11,878 nucleotides of DNA from DAOUAJ01 sp034433615 (GCA_034433615.1 DAOUAJ010000136.1:1-11878); one strand, 5' to 3'. Positions 1-7,462 are shown, counted from the first letter of the stretch. Program-made: numbers and translations. The notes: generated by a model from the letters alone, not told the origin.

Positions 1-365
1 GGCCACCGGAGTTGGGGCATCTGGAGGTCCGGCTGGTGGCAGGGGCGAAGGGGGTGAGCCTGCTGATGCGGGCGGAGACCCCGGAGGCACAGGCACTGAT
101 CCAGTCTAACCTTGACCAACTGCGCACCAGCCTGGACAGACGAGGCATCCACCTGGAACGGTGTGAGGTGGTGTTCAGTCGGGAGGGAACTGATCTAGCG
201 AACCTGGCCGGTGGGGCTTTCGGCTGGCAGGGGCCATCGTGGCGCTGGCACGGCATGCCCGAACGCGCACCGTTCCCGTCGCCTCGCCGCGCGGCCGGGA
301 CCGTAGAAGATGTGCGGCGCTTCCCAGTGAACCAGCGCCGTTCATTAATTGACCTACAAGCATAG
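1..365 (+). CDS. fliK: Flagellar hook-length control protein FliK, C-terminal part (5' end outside window)
   Basis: The frame is open from base 3 to the TAG at 363-365, about 120 residues, with no start inside the window. It begins PPELGHLEVRL and continues with a hydrophobic/charged alternation ending in LRTSLDRRGIHLERCEVVF. This is the Flg_hook (FliK C-terminal) pattern: a P-x-x-LG-x-L-x-V motif followed by the 'L..Lr..L...Gi.le...V' helix and strand. In the known family this domain contacts the FlhB export-gate component and switches secretion from hook to filament substrates once the hook has reached length. The last ~60 residues, rich in Arg and Pro, are a low-complexity tail. The stop overlaps the ribosome binding site of the next gene, so the two are almost certainly co-transcribed. 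A TTG at 12 is an internal Leu codon, not a start. The identification rests on the domain pattern plus the flgD-flgE neighbourhood. Confidence 0.87.
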   Translation, partial: PPELGHLEVRLVAGAKGVSLLMRAETPEAQALIQSNLDQLRTSLDRRGIHLERCEVVFSREGTDLANLAGGAFGWQGPSWRWHGMPERAPFPSPRRAAGTVEDVRRFPVNQRRSLIDLQA

Positions 366-374
366 GAGGTGGTT

Positions 375-809
375 ATGAGTGATACCCCGTGGGCGGTTGC
401 TGCAGCGGGCTTGCTGGCGGCCATTCCGCAAGCGGCCATCGGTACGGACAGGCGTCGAGAGCGATCATCGCTAAACATAGACCAGGACGCCTTTCTGCAA
501 TTACTGCTGGCGCAGATGCGCAATCAGGACCCGTTATCGCCCATGCAGGGCGAGGAGTTCATGTCGCAACTGGCCCAGCTCACGACGCTGGAGCAGATGT
601 GGAAGATGAACGAGAGCTTGCAGACCTTCATGTCGCAACAGCAGCTCTTACAGGCCAGCGCCATGATCGGTCGCACGGTGCAGGCGATAGACGAAACTGG
701 CCAGGTGATCGAAGGGATCGTGCAAGGTGCCCGCGTGCGTGGCGGTGTCGTGAGCCTGGATCTGGGCGATCGGGAAATCCTGCTTGAGCAGATCACGTCG
801 GTACGCTAG
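375..809 (+). CDS. flgD: Flagellar hook assembly protein FlgD (short form)
   Basis: FlgD is the scaffold that caps the growing hook and lets FlgE subunits assemble. The 144-residue product has the family hallmark around residues 35-75: FLQLLLAQMRNQDPLSPM, then EFMSQLAQLTTLEQ. The C-terminal part (MIGRTVQAIDETGQVIEGIVQGARVRGGVVSLDLGDREILLEQITSV) matches the small beta-rich segment found in short FlgD proteins. The enterobacterial protein is roughly 220 residues with an extra Ig-like/Tudor module. This one lacks that module, as do Bacillus-type FlgD proteins. The start at 375 is chosen because AGGAGG at 364-369 lies 5 bases upstream. A GTG at 369 overlaps that site and is unlikely. The gene sits 9 bases after fliK and 20 bases before the next gene, within one operon. 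Confidence 0.92.
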   Translation: MSDTPWAVAAAGLLAAIPQAAIGTDRRRERSSLNIDQDAFLQLLLAQMRNQDPLSPMQGEEFMSQLAQLTTLEQMWKMNESLQTFMSQQQLLQASAMIGRTVQAIDETGQVIEGIVQGARVRGGVVSLDLGDREILLEQITSVR

Positions 810-829
810 GCTGGCAGGGGAGGAGTGGT

Positions 830-1228
830 ATGGTTGAGAAGATTGCATCACCTTTGACCCCAGGCTCCATGCGTATCGAGCCAGATGCCTCACCGCAAGC
901 ACCGAAACCGTCACCTGGCACTCGAAAGGGACAGCCTGATTTCGCTAGTGTGCTCCGCAGGGAGATCGGTGCGACCCCGGTACACTTCTCCAATCACGCA
1001 GAGGCTCGTCTGCGGGCGCGTGAGATCGAGCTGAGCCCCGCGCAGCGCGAACGGATCGAGAGGGCTGTGGAGGCAGCGGACCGTAAAGGGGCCAAAGAAT
1101 CGCTGATCTTGCTGGATGATCTGGCATTGGTGGTGAGCATCCGCAATCGCACGGTCATCACGGCTGTTGATGCGAACCACCGCAAGTCGAATGTGTTCAC
1201 CAATATTGACAGTGCTGTATTGGCGTAA
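830..1228 (+). CDS. Flagellar operon protein (TIGR02530-like)
   Basis: This 132-residue protein matches the small conserved protein found between flgD and flgE in many Gram-positive-type flagellar operons. The N-terminal ~50 residues are Pro/Ser rich and probably disordered. The conserved half runs from FSNHAEARLRAREIEL through KGAKESLILLDDLALVVSI and RTVITAVDA to the C-terminal SNVFTNIDSAVLA. The KGAKESL, VIT.vD and VFTNIDSAV blocks are what I recognise of the family. Its biochemical role is not well established; position and conservation tie it to hook assembly. A GGGGAGGAG site at 817-825 precedes the ATG at 830 with suitable spacing, supporting this start. It follows flgD closely, so it is probably translated from the same transcript. 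Confidence 0.85.
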   Translation: MVEKIASPLTPGSMRIEPDASPQAPKPSPGTRKGQPDFASVLRREIGATPVHFSNHAEARLRAREIELSPAQRERIERAVEAADRKGAKESLILLDDLALVVSIRNRTVITAVDANHRKSNVFTNIDSAVLA

Positions 1229-1234
1229 TGCGTA

Positions 1235-1268
1235 AAACGCAAAACGTGAATGAGTGTTCGTTGCGTTT
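1235..1268. repeat. Inverted repeat between the flagellar operon protein gene and flgE
   Basis: AAACGCAA (1235-1242) and TTGCGTTT (1261-1268) are perfect 8-bp arms around an 18-base loop, in the 109-bp gap before flgE. There is no U-run behind it, so it is not a convincing intrinsic terminator. It could be an mRNA processing or stability element that lets hook protein be made in greater amounts than FlgD, but that is inference. Confidence 0.45.
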
Positions 1269-1337
1269 GGCCGGACCTCTTGCAGGGGGCCAGCGCGACC
1301 TTAAATCCAATCACAACCCCTTCAGGAGGATACTAAA

Positions 1338-2582
1338 ATGTTGCGCTCTATGATTTCAGCCGTATCGGCTCTCCGTTTCCATCAGACGTTCATGGATGTG
1401 GTGGGTAACAACATCGCTAACGTCAATACCACCGCTTTCAAGAGTAGTCGTGTCACTTTTCAGGAGATGATGAACCAGGTGCTCAGCAATGGAAGTGGGC
1501 CGGATCCTGCCGGGACGCGAGGGGGCATTAACCCTGTACAGGTCGGTCTGGGGATGACGTTGGGGGGTGTGGATACCCAGTTTTCCCAGGGAGCATTGCA
1601 GGCTACAGGGCGAGTCAGCGACCTGGCGATCCAGGGAGAGGGGTTCTTCATCTTCCAAGGGGCTAATCAGCAGCTCTACTCTCGGGATGGCAGCCTGGAC
1701 GTTGCCACGGACGGCACCCTGGTCAATCCCACCACCGGCCTGCACGTGCTGGGCTGGCAGGCGGACGCCAGTGGCAATGTGAATACAACCCAGCCGCTAG
1801 GGACGATCACAATCCCGTTAGGCCAGGGCCTTACAGCCAAAGCAACCAGTGAGATCGTGCTGGGAGGCAATCTGGATGCCTCGGCTGCTGTCGGCGATAC
1901 ACTCTCCGGATCTTTGCTGGTCTACGATTCCCTGGGCAATGCACGTGATATCACGATCACCTTTACCAAGACCGCCAACAACCAGTGGGATGTTACGGCC
2001 AGCGAAAGTGACGCGGATGTCACCATACCTACCCCCGACCTGGGCAGTCTGACCTTCAGTGATACAGGTCAATTGACAACACCGGCCAGTGGGACTCTCA
2101 CCTTAGGTCTTACTCTGAGCAATGGAGCAACGACTCCGCAGAATGTCACGCTGGACCTGAGTGCGTTGACCCAGCTCGCGACGACGGGCGAGGTTGCACC
2201 GACTTCCCAGAATGGTGTGAGAGCTGGCGCACTGATTGGCTTCACTGTCACATCCGATGGCCAGGTAATCGGCACCTACTCCAATGGGCTGCGTCAGTCG
2301 GTGGGGCAGATCGCTCTGGCAACTTTCCGCAATCCGACCGGGCTGATCAAAGTAGGGCAGAACCTGTACGCCGAGTCGGCCAACACGGGTGAGCGCAATC
2401 TGGGCGTACCCAATCAGGGCGGGCGCGGCCAGATCAACTCGGGCTATCTGGAGATGTCCAATGTGGACCTGGCGACTCAGTTCACCGATATGATCCGGGC
2501 CCAGCGTGGCTTCCAGGCCAACTCGCGGGTGATCACCGCGTCAGACCAGATGCTGCAGGACCTGGTCAACCTGGTCCGCTAA
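1338..2582 (+). CDS. flgE: Flagellar hook protein FlgE
   Basis: FlgE is the structural subunit of the hook, the universal joint between rod and filament; it is exported by the flagellar type III apparatus. The 414-residue product is close to the usual length of about 400. The N-terminal rod/hook signature is clear: residues ~1-45 contain LRFHQTFMDVVGNNIANVNTTAFKSSR, with Ala where the common sequence has Gly before FK. The LAIQGEGFFIF and LYSRDGSLDVATDGTLVN blocks follow at ~96-135. The middle (~165-300) is Thr/Gly/Asp rich like FlgE D1/D2 domains. The C-terminus ends GYLEMSNVDLATQFTDMIRAQRGFQANSRVITASDQMLQDLVNLV, the family's coiled-coil export and assembly helix. AGGAGGA at 1324-1330 fixes the ATG at 1338. 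The gene is the last flagellar gene visible; flbD or motAB do not follow. Confidence 0.96.
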   Translation: MLRSMISAVSALRFHQTFMDVVGNNIANVNTTAFKSSRVTFQEMMNQVLSNGSGPDPAGTRGGINPVQVGLGMTLGGVDTQFSQGALQATGRVSDLAIQGEGFFIFQGANQQLYSRDGSLDVATDGTLVNPTTGLHVLGWQADASGNVNTTQPLGTITIPLGQGLTAKATSEIVLGGNLDASAAVGDTLSGSLLVYDSLGNARDITITFTKTANNQWDVTASESDADVTIPTPDLGSLTFSDTGQLTTPASGTLTLGLTLSNGATTPQNVTLDLSALTQLATTGEVAPTSQNGVRAGALIGFTVTSDGQVIGTYSNGLRQSVGQIALATFRNPTGLIKVGQNLYAESANTGERNLGVPNQGGRGQINSGYLEMSNVDLATQFTDMIRAQRGFQANSRVITASDQMLQDLVNLVR

Positions 2583-2590
2583 CTTGTCCT

Positions 2591-2762
2591 GAAAATAGCG
2601 GTTAGCGATCAGCGTTCAGCTATTAGCAGCTTGTGGTCTTCGCCGCTTGCCCTGGACGTCATGCAGGCCAGGGTTCAGCCTGCCTTGGGTAGTCCAGGGA
2701 AGACCGCCAATCACCTGTCATCGTTGGGCTGATGGCCGATAGCTGACGGCTGACCGCTTTTC
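2591..2762. repeat. Nested imperfect palindrome, about 170 bp, downstream of flgE
   Basis: Several inverted repeats sit one inside another. The outer arms are GAAAATAGCGGTTAGC (2591-2606) against GCTGACCGCTTTTC (2749-2762), one mismatch and a 2-base bulge. Inside them are GGTCTTC (2635-2641) with GAAGACC (2699-2705), CCCTGGAC (2650-2657) with GTCCAGGG (2692-2699), and GCAGGC (2663-2668) with GCCTGC (2678-2683). The whole could fold as one long hairpin. No protein is encoded. The core is repeated near 7628. This fits a small non-autonomous mobile or REP/MITE-like element, or a structured transcript 3' end for the flagellar operon; the sequence does not decide between these. Confidence 0.6.
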
Positions 2763-2779
2763 ATGCGCCGTGGCGCCGC
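2758..2779. repeat. Direct repeat copy 1 (flanks the 2823-2906 hairpin)
   Basis: A 22-base stretch beginning TTTTCATGCGCCGTGGCG is repeated with 2 mismatches at 2923-2944. It runs directly into a strong hairpin, GCCGCC (2775-2780) with GGCGGC (2784-2789). The two copies bracket the 2823-2906 hairpin, 165 bp apart start to start. Confidence 0.6.
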
Positions 2780-2822
2780 CCGCGGCGGCATGGGGAACTG
2801 TCCTGAAAATCGCGCCTACCAC

Positions 2823-2906
2823 GTCATTCTGAGCGGAGTCTGCGGAGCGAGGAATCTCATCCGCCGACATAGGAGATGCTTCGCTCGCAGACTCGCTCAG
2901 CATGAC
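2823..2906. repeat. Long hairpin repeat of the GTCATTCTGAGC type
   Basis: The left arm, 2823-2858, begins GTCATTCTGAGCG and ends GAATCTC. The right arm, 2873-2906, begins GAGATGCTTCGCTCG and ends GCTCAGCATGAC. The arms are complementary over about 34 positions, with three mismatches and two single-base bulges, around a 14-base loop. From memory, GTCATTCTGAGC...GCTCAGNATGAC palindromes are multicopy intergenic elements in many GC-rich bacteria, including Chloroflexota. It codes for nothing and probably folds in both DNA and RNA. Confidence 0.7.
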
Positions 2907-2922
2907 ATGCTGGTGGATAGCA

Positions 2923-2944
2923 TTTTCATCCGCCGTGGCGCTGC
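2923..2944. repeat. Direct repeat copy 2
   Basis: This is the second copy of the 22-base repeat, beginning TTTTCATCCGCCGTGGCG. It differs from copy 1 (2758-2779) at two positions. The GCCGCC/GGCGGC hairpin that follows copy 1 is shortened here to a GCGCCCGGCATG run. Confidence 0.6.
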
Positions 2945-2952
2945 GCCCGGCA

Positions 2953-2994
2953 TGAACATCTGTTCGGGTTTGGGGTGAGTGTTCATCGAACACT
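2953..2994. promoter_or_regulatory. Two GAAC/GTTC palindromes just upstream of the large hydrolase gene
   Basis: GAACATCTGTTC (2954-2965) has 5-bp arms around TC. AGTGTTCATCGAACACT (2978-2994) has 7-bp arms around ATC and ends 3 bases before the proposed ATG at 2998. The first resembles the GAAC-N4-GTTC form of Gram-positive LexA boxes; the second has the half-sites in the opposite order. They may be operator sites, or the second may be a small hairpin masking the translation start, since no strong Shine-Dalgarno sequence is seen there. This is inferred from symmetry and position only. Confidence 0.3.
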
Positions 2995-2997
2995 GAG

Positions 2998-5900
2998 ATG
3001 AGGATGACGTTAGTGCGGTCCCTCAGCACGATAATCGGACTGCTGGCACTGCTGGCATTGCCAGTGGGTGAGTTGCTCCCACGTCTGGTGGGCGCCCAGG
3101 ACGCGCCGCTGCCTTTAAGTGCTTACCCGCGTCCGCCCCAGGACAATGGCCTGGGCATCCATTGGAGCACAAACGTCTATGGCCAGTCACCCGAGGTGGT
3201 GGACTACTTTGTGGCTGAGATGGAAGCCATGGGCATCAAGTGGGTCAAGTTCCTCAATGATGGCACCGATGGTCGCCACAATGAGTACCTGATCCAACAG
3301 CTCGTGGCTCACGGCATGATGCCCATCATGCGCATCTACCAGAAATGCAACAAACCTCTGGACCTGGGCTCGCTGCGCCGGCTGGTTCGGCACTATCGCC
3401 CAATGGGTGTGTTCTACTACGAGCTGTACAACGAGCCGGAGCTGAGTGGGATCGCGGGCGGCTGGTGCGATGACGAACGTCCTGACCCGGATCGCATGGT
3501 GGATATGTGGATACCGGCGGCGCGTGTGGTGCAGGAAGAGGGCGGCTTTCCTTCCCTTCCCTCGATGTTCCCCCCCTCGACCAAAGACCCAGACTGGCAG
3601 GAGAGCTTCTTTATCCGCTTTCTGCGCCGGATCAAAGACACCGGTAATACCAACGTTCTCTACCGGTCGTGGGGAGCTGTCCACAACTACTTCTTGAATC
3701 ATCCTCTTCGTTATCCTTATGATGAAGTGAACTTAAAAAGTGTTCCTCTCACGGCGGCCGAGATCAGCCGTTATGGCCTGTCTCCGGCCGAAGTGCAGGC
3801 GATCAACGAGGCACGGAAGATCGCTCGTCGTCCTCGCTCCGAGGGGGGTTACTACGTTGGGAGCACTGTTGACGAGGACAACTCGTGTTTTCTTCAGTTT
3901 TTGGCTTATCGGGACCGATTCTACGAGATCTTCGGGTTTGAGATCCCACTGATCAGCACCGAAGGTGGGGCGACCGTCGGGTCGAGCGAGGACCCGCGCT
4001 ATCCTCGCGTCACCCCGGCCTTGCAGGCGGAGATGACGATCCAGGCCTTCGAGTACATGCTCGACGAGGCACCCCCGTACTACTTTGCTTTCACGAGCTG
4101 GCTGATCGCCGAGCGGGCCATGGATAACTTCAACCCGACCTGGGAATCCTGGGCCTGGTACAAAAATCGGGAGGGGGATCACCTGCCGGTGGTGGATGCC
4201 TTGAAGTCACACCCGCGGCGGGGCCAGGCGCGACGAAACCAGCCCGGTGGAATGAGCGTCACACAGCCTCTGCCGACGGCGACGAAGGCACCTACAGCGA
4301 CCCCCACTGTGAGCCGCGTTCAGCCGGCCGTGCCAACAGCGCCCACCCTTCCCCGCCCACAGGCAGCACCTGTGGGCGCGTCGGCTTTGCCCCTCAGCGC
4401 CTATCCGCGCCCGGCCAATGACAACGGCTGGGGCATCCATTGGACCCCCACACTCTTTAGCCAGCCTCCTGACGTGGTGGATCGCCTGATGGAGGAAGTC
4501 AGTGCACTGGGGCTACGCTGGGTCAAGCTGATGCAACCTGATGAGCCCAAGCTTCAACATACTTATCTGATCGGCCAGCTCATCCAACGGGGCATTATGC
4601 CGGTGCTGAGGGTCTACCGGCCCCACAACGAGCCTTACCAGAACCTGGGGGTGATCGTGCGCGCGGGGCTGGCGCAGGGGATCTTCTACTACGAGCTGTA
4701 CAACGAACCGAATGTCATGGGTGAGGCCGGGGGATGGCGGCCCGGCGAGGAGATCAGCGTGGCCCGGATTGTGGACCTGTGGATTCCGGCCGCGCGCGAG
4801 ATCGCCGCGTTGGGAGGCTATCCGGGGCTGCCTGCCCTGGCCCCTGGTGGCTCATACGACGATATGCGCTTCCTGGCCGAATTTCTGGAGCTTTTGCAGC
4901 AACAGAACGCTCTGGACACGTTGAACCGCGCCTGGCTCCCTCTGCACAACTATTTCTTGAATCACCCACTGGACTATCCGGAGGATCCGGTCAACTTGTG
5001 GAGCACGCCCCTGTTGCCTGCCGAGATCAACGAGCGCGGGCTGAGCGTGGCCGAGGTCGAGGCGATCAACCACGCCCGGCGCATCTCCCGGCTGCCGCGA
5101 GATCAGGGCGGCTACTATGTCGGCGACACGATTGACCAGGATTCTAACGGCTTTCGCAAGTTCGAGGCGTACCGCAACATCGTCTACCTGCGGTTGGGGA
5201 GGGAATTGCCCATCATCAGCACTGAGGGCGGTGCTATCGTCGGATCACAAGAGGACCCACGCTATCCGCGCGTGACGGAAGCAGACGTTGCCCGGCAGAC
5301 GCGGGCGGCTTTCCTTTACATGCTTGACCAGGCGCCGGCTTATTACTTCGCGTTCATGCCATGGCTCCTGACCAACATGGAGGGCGGCAGCAGCGATCCA
5401 GCCTGGGAGAGGGCAGCCTGGTACCAGGTTGGGGGGCGGCCGCGGCCTGTGGTGGCCGCGATCAAGGAGATCGCGGCGCAAGGGCGGACACGCCGCAACG
5501 TTCCGGTGGACCAGGGATCTATGACAGTGGCTCCCACATTACCACCGACCCCCCTCCCGACCGTCCTACCCACGTCAGCCCCTCCCACTCCACCGTCGCC
5601 TGCGCGGCCGACGGTGCCATCTTTGCCTGCTGCTGCGCCGACCGTTCGCCCCTTGCTCCAGGCTGCGCCGCCCACCGTCAGTGAGACGTACCTTTTGATT
5701 CCAACCTACCCTTACGACCAGGCTCTGGTGCCGACTTCGCCGGATGACCCGATCTATCCTTATCCCCGGCTCGATTTCGACCGGCTGGGCCTGCCAACTC
5801 CCCGAACCTATCGCGCAGTCATCCTGGAAAACACCTTCACGCGCTTGGTGCTGTTGCCTGAGCTGGGCGGGCGGATTTACCAGTGGGTGGACAAGGTCTC

Positions 5901-7395
5901 GGGGCGTGCTCTCCTGTACCAGAACCCGGTCATCAAACCGACGCGTTGGGGGCATCGCGGCTGGTGGATCGGCGCCGGGGGCTTTGAATGGGCTTTTCCG
6001 GTGGACGAGCACGGTTTCAACGAATATGTACCGTGGGATTATCGCATAAACTCGGATCCTCAGTGGGCCAGCGTTACCATGGCCCGCACCGATGAGCGGA
6101 CCGGGCTACGCGCCGAGGTCACGGTCTCTCTGGATGCCACTCATCCATACTTCACGGTAGCCCCCCGGTTGACTAACCCGACCGCTGGTATGCAACGTTA
6201 TCAGCTTTGGTTGAACGCTATGCTATCCCCAGGAGGCAATCGTGTGTCACCGACAACTCGATGGGTGTGGCCTTCGGATAGCTTGACAGTTCACTCCAGT
6301 GCGGACGAGACGGCTTTCCCGGCCGGGCGTGAGATGGCGTGGCCTCTGGCGGGTGGGCGCGATCTGCGCTCGTATAGCAACTGGCCGGCTTACCTCGGAT
6401 TCTTCGGCGTGCCACAGCGTGGGTTCATGGGGGTTTACGATGCAGAGATCGGCGTGGGGATAGTGCGCGTTTTCCCCGCTGATGAGGCGCGCGGAACCAA
6501 ACTCTTCGCCGCGCCGGGGCTGGATCCTCGCTTATGGACGGACGATGACAGTACGTATCTGGAACTGTGGGGCGGGGCGACGTCGGACTTCAACACTTAC
6601 GCCGAACTGGCCCCCGGCCAGAGCGTGGGATGGACGGAGCGGTGGTACGCCACGGGACCGATCGGCCCGGTAACCTGGGCCTCTGATGACCTGGCCCTGG
6701 GGTTGGAAGTGGGGGCCGAAGAAGTGACGCTGGGGGTAGCCGCTATGATCGGCGTTCAAGGGCAGCTTCTGCTCCGGCGGGACGGTGTCCTCGTCAATCG
6801 CTGGACGGTTCGTCTGGCCCCTGGCCAGAGCGCCGCTACACAATGGCGTGTAGCGACGCCTGCAACCTCTCGGTGGCAGGTACAACTGGTAAACGGGCAG
6901 GGCGTTGTGATCGCCAGCGCCGAGGCGACCGGTGTGTCGGCAACTCCTGCCTCACCGCCAACTCCAACGCCAGCATCTGGTCCCTCCTCCCCGCTTTCGC
7001 CGACCGCGCTGGCTCTGAGCTGGGACTCGCGCCTGGATGAACTGGGTGTGCGTCTCGTCCGTGCTTCCCCGATCACGGGCCAGCTCGTTTGGCGACTGAC
7101 CGAGGCGCGCTGGGAGGATCCGCAAGAATCCAGAGGCCTGCACCACGCGTTTATACGCGTGCTGGATGAACAAGGTCGTCCGGTGACCGGGCAGCGGGTC
7201 AAGCTGATCTGGCGGGATGGCTCGGCGGAAGCGGTGACCAACGAGGAGGGCGCGAACTTCCCCCTCTATGGCCCGTTAGGGGAGTACAGTGTGGAAGTTG
7301 ATGGCCTCAGTGATCGCGTAGTCGGGTTAGGCCTGCCGCGCAAGGAACACGTGAACTACCGGTTGACCTTTCAGCGTATGATCGTCGGCGGGTAG
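2998..7395 (+). CDS. Secreted multidomain glycoside hydrolase-like protein: two tandem GH-A-like modules plus DUF5107 domain
   Basis: This is a 1465-residue exported protein, probably acting on a polysaccharide outside the cell. Residues 1-33 form a signal peptide (hydrophobic IIGLLALLALPVG, likely cut after VGA). Module 1 (~37-415) and module 2 (~464-840) are clear duplicates. Each starts LPLSAYPRP, has FYYELYNEP (candidate acid/base Glu146 and Glu570) and ISTEGG (candidate nucleophile Glu322 and Glu743), then EDPRYPRVT and YYFAF. NEP plus a late conserved Glu is the clan GH-A TIM-barrel pattern, so both modules look catalytically intact. The exact GH family and substrate are unclear. Pro/Thr linkers lie at ~418-460 and ~845-895. 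A DUF5107-like beta-sandwich follows (~925-1225; LPELGGRIYQWVDK, GGFEWAFPVDEHGFNE). Then come an Ig-like stretch, another linker (~1313-1337) and a C-terminal beta domain (~1382-1465) of carboxypeptidase-regulatory/transthyretin style. There is no C-terminal membrane anchor or sortase motif. ATG 3004 is an alternative start. Confidence 0.85.
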   Translation: MRMTLVRSLSTIIGLLALLALPVGELLPRLVGAQDAPLPLSAYPRPPQDNGLGIHWSTNVYGQSPEVVDYFVAEMEAMGIKWVKFLNDGTDGRHNEYLIQQLVAHGMMPIMRIYQKCNKPLDLGSLRRLVRHYRPMGVFYYELYNEPELSGIAGGWCDDERPDPDRMVDMWIPAARVVQEEGGFPSLPSMFPPSTKDPDWQESFFIRFLRRIKDTGNTNVLYRSWGAVHNYFLNHPLRYPYDEVNLKSVPLTAAEISRYGLSPAEVQAINEARKIARRPRSEGGYYVGSTVDEDNSCFLQFLAYRDRFYEIFGFEIPLISTEGGATVGSSEDPRYPRVTPALQAEMTIQAFEYMLDEAPPYYFAFTSWLIAERAMDNFNPTWESWAWYKNREGDHLPVVDALKSHPRRGQARRNQPGGMSVTQPLPTATKAPTATPTVSRVQPAVPTAPTLPRPQAAPVGASALPLSAYPRPANDNGWGIHWTPTLFSQPPDVVDRLMEEVSALGLRWVKLMQPDEPKLQHTYLIGQLIQRGIMPVLRVYRPHNEPYQNLGVIVRAGLAQGIFYYELYNEPNVMGEAGGWRPGEEISVARIVDLWIPAAREIAALGGYPGLPALAPGGSYDDMRFLAEFLELLQQQNALDTLNRAWLPLHNYFLNHPLDYPEDPVNLWSTPLLPAEINERGLSVAEVEAINHARRISRLPRDQGGYYVGDTIDQDSNGFRKFEAYRNIVYLRLGRELPIISTEGGAIVGSQEDPRYPRVTEADVARQTRAAFLYMLDQAPAYYFAFMPWLLTNMEGGSSDPAWERAAWYQVGGRPRPVVAAIKEIAAQGRTRRNVPVDQGSMTVAPTLPPTPLPTVLPTSAPPTPPSPARPTVPSLPAAAPTVRPLLQAAPPTVSETYLLIPTYPYDQALVPTSPDDPIYPYPRLDFDRLGLPTPRTYRAVILENTFTRLVLLPELGGRIYQWVDKVSGRALLYQNPVIKPTRWGHRGWWIGAGGFEWAFPVDEHGFNEYVPWDYRINSDPQWASVTMARTDERTGLRAEVTVSLDATHPYFTVAPRLTNPTAGMQRYQLWLNAMLSPGGNRVSPTTRWVWPSDSLTVHSSADETAFPAGREMAWPLAGGRDLRSYSNWPAYLGFFGVPQRGFMGVYDAEIGVGIVRVFPADEARGTKLFAAPGLDPRLWTDDDSTYLELWGGATSDFNTYAELAPGQSVGWTERWYATGPIGPVTWASDDLALGLEVGAEEVTLGVAAMIGVQGQLLLRRDGVLVNRWTVRLAPGQSAATQWRVATPATSRWQVQLVNGQGVVIASAEATGVSATPASPPTPTPASGPSSPLSPTALALSWDSRLDELGVRLVRASPITGQLVWRLTEARWEDPQESRGLHHAFIRVLDEQGRPVTGQRVKLIWRDGSAEAVTNEEGANFPLYGPLGEYSVEVDGLSDRVVGLGLPRKEHVNYRLTFQRMIVGG

Positions 7396-7420
7396 GGGCA
7401 GTGCCTCTAATGTCACTAAC

Positions 7421-7442
7421 AGTCTTCTGAGAGGCGAAGACT
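7421..7442. terminator. Hairpin shortly after the large hydrolase gene (weak terminator candidate)
   Basis: AGTCTTC (7421-7427) and GAAGACT (7436-7442) form a perfect 7-bp stem with an 8-base loop, 26 bases after the stop. GCCTCT (7403-7408) can instead pair with AGAGGC (7430-7435), giving an alternative fold. No clear T-run follows, so termination ability is uncertain. Confidence 0.35.
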
Positions 7443-7462
7443 ACAAGCTTTCGCGCTCTGAA

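Noticed and set aside
2823..2906. CRISPR-like or tRNA-like structure
   Set aside because: There is only one palindromic unit with no spacer array, and no cloverleaf, anticodon arm or CCA end can be drawn from it.
2763..2978. 71-codon + strand frame across the repeat region before the hydrolase gene
   Set aside because: It is made entirely of the hairpin and direct repeats and has no ribosome binding site, so it is not considered coding.
6756..7241. 161-codon open frame on the - strand inside the hydrolase gene
   Set aside because: It is Arg/Ser/Thr rich with no recognisable motif and is fully contained in the well-supported + strand gene.
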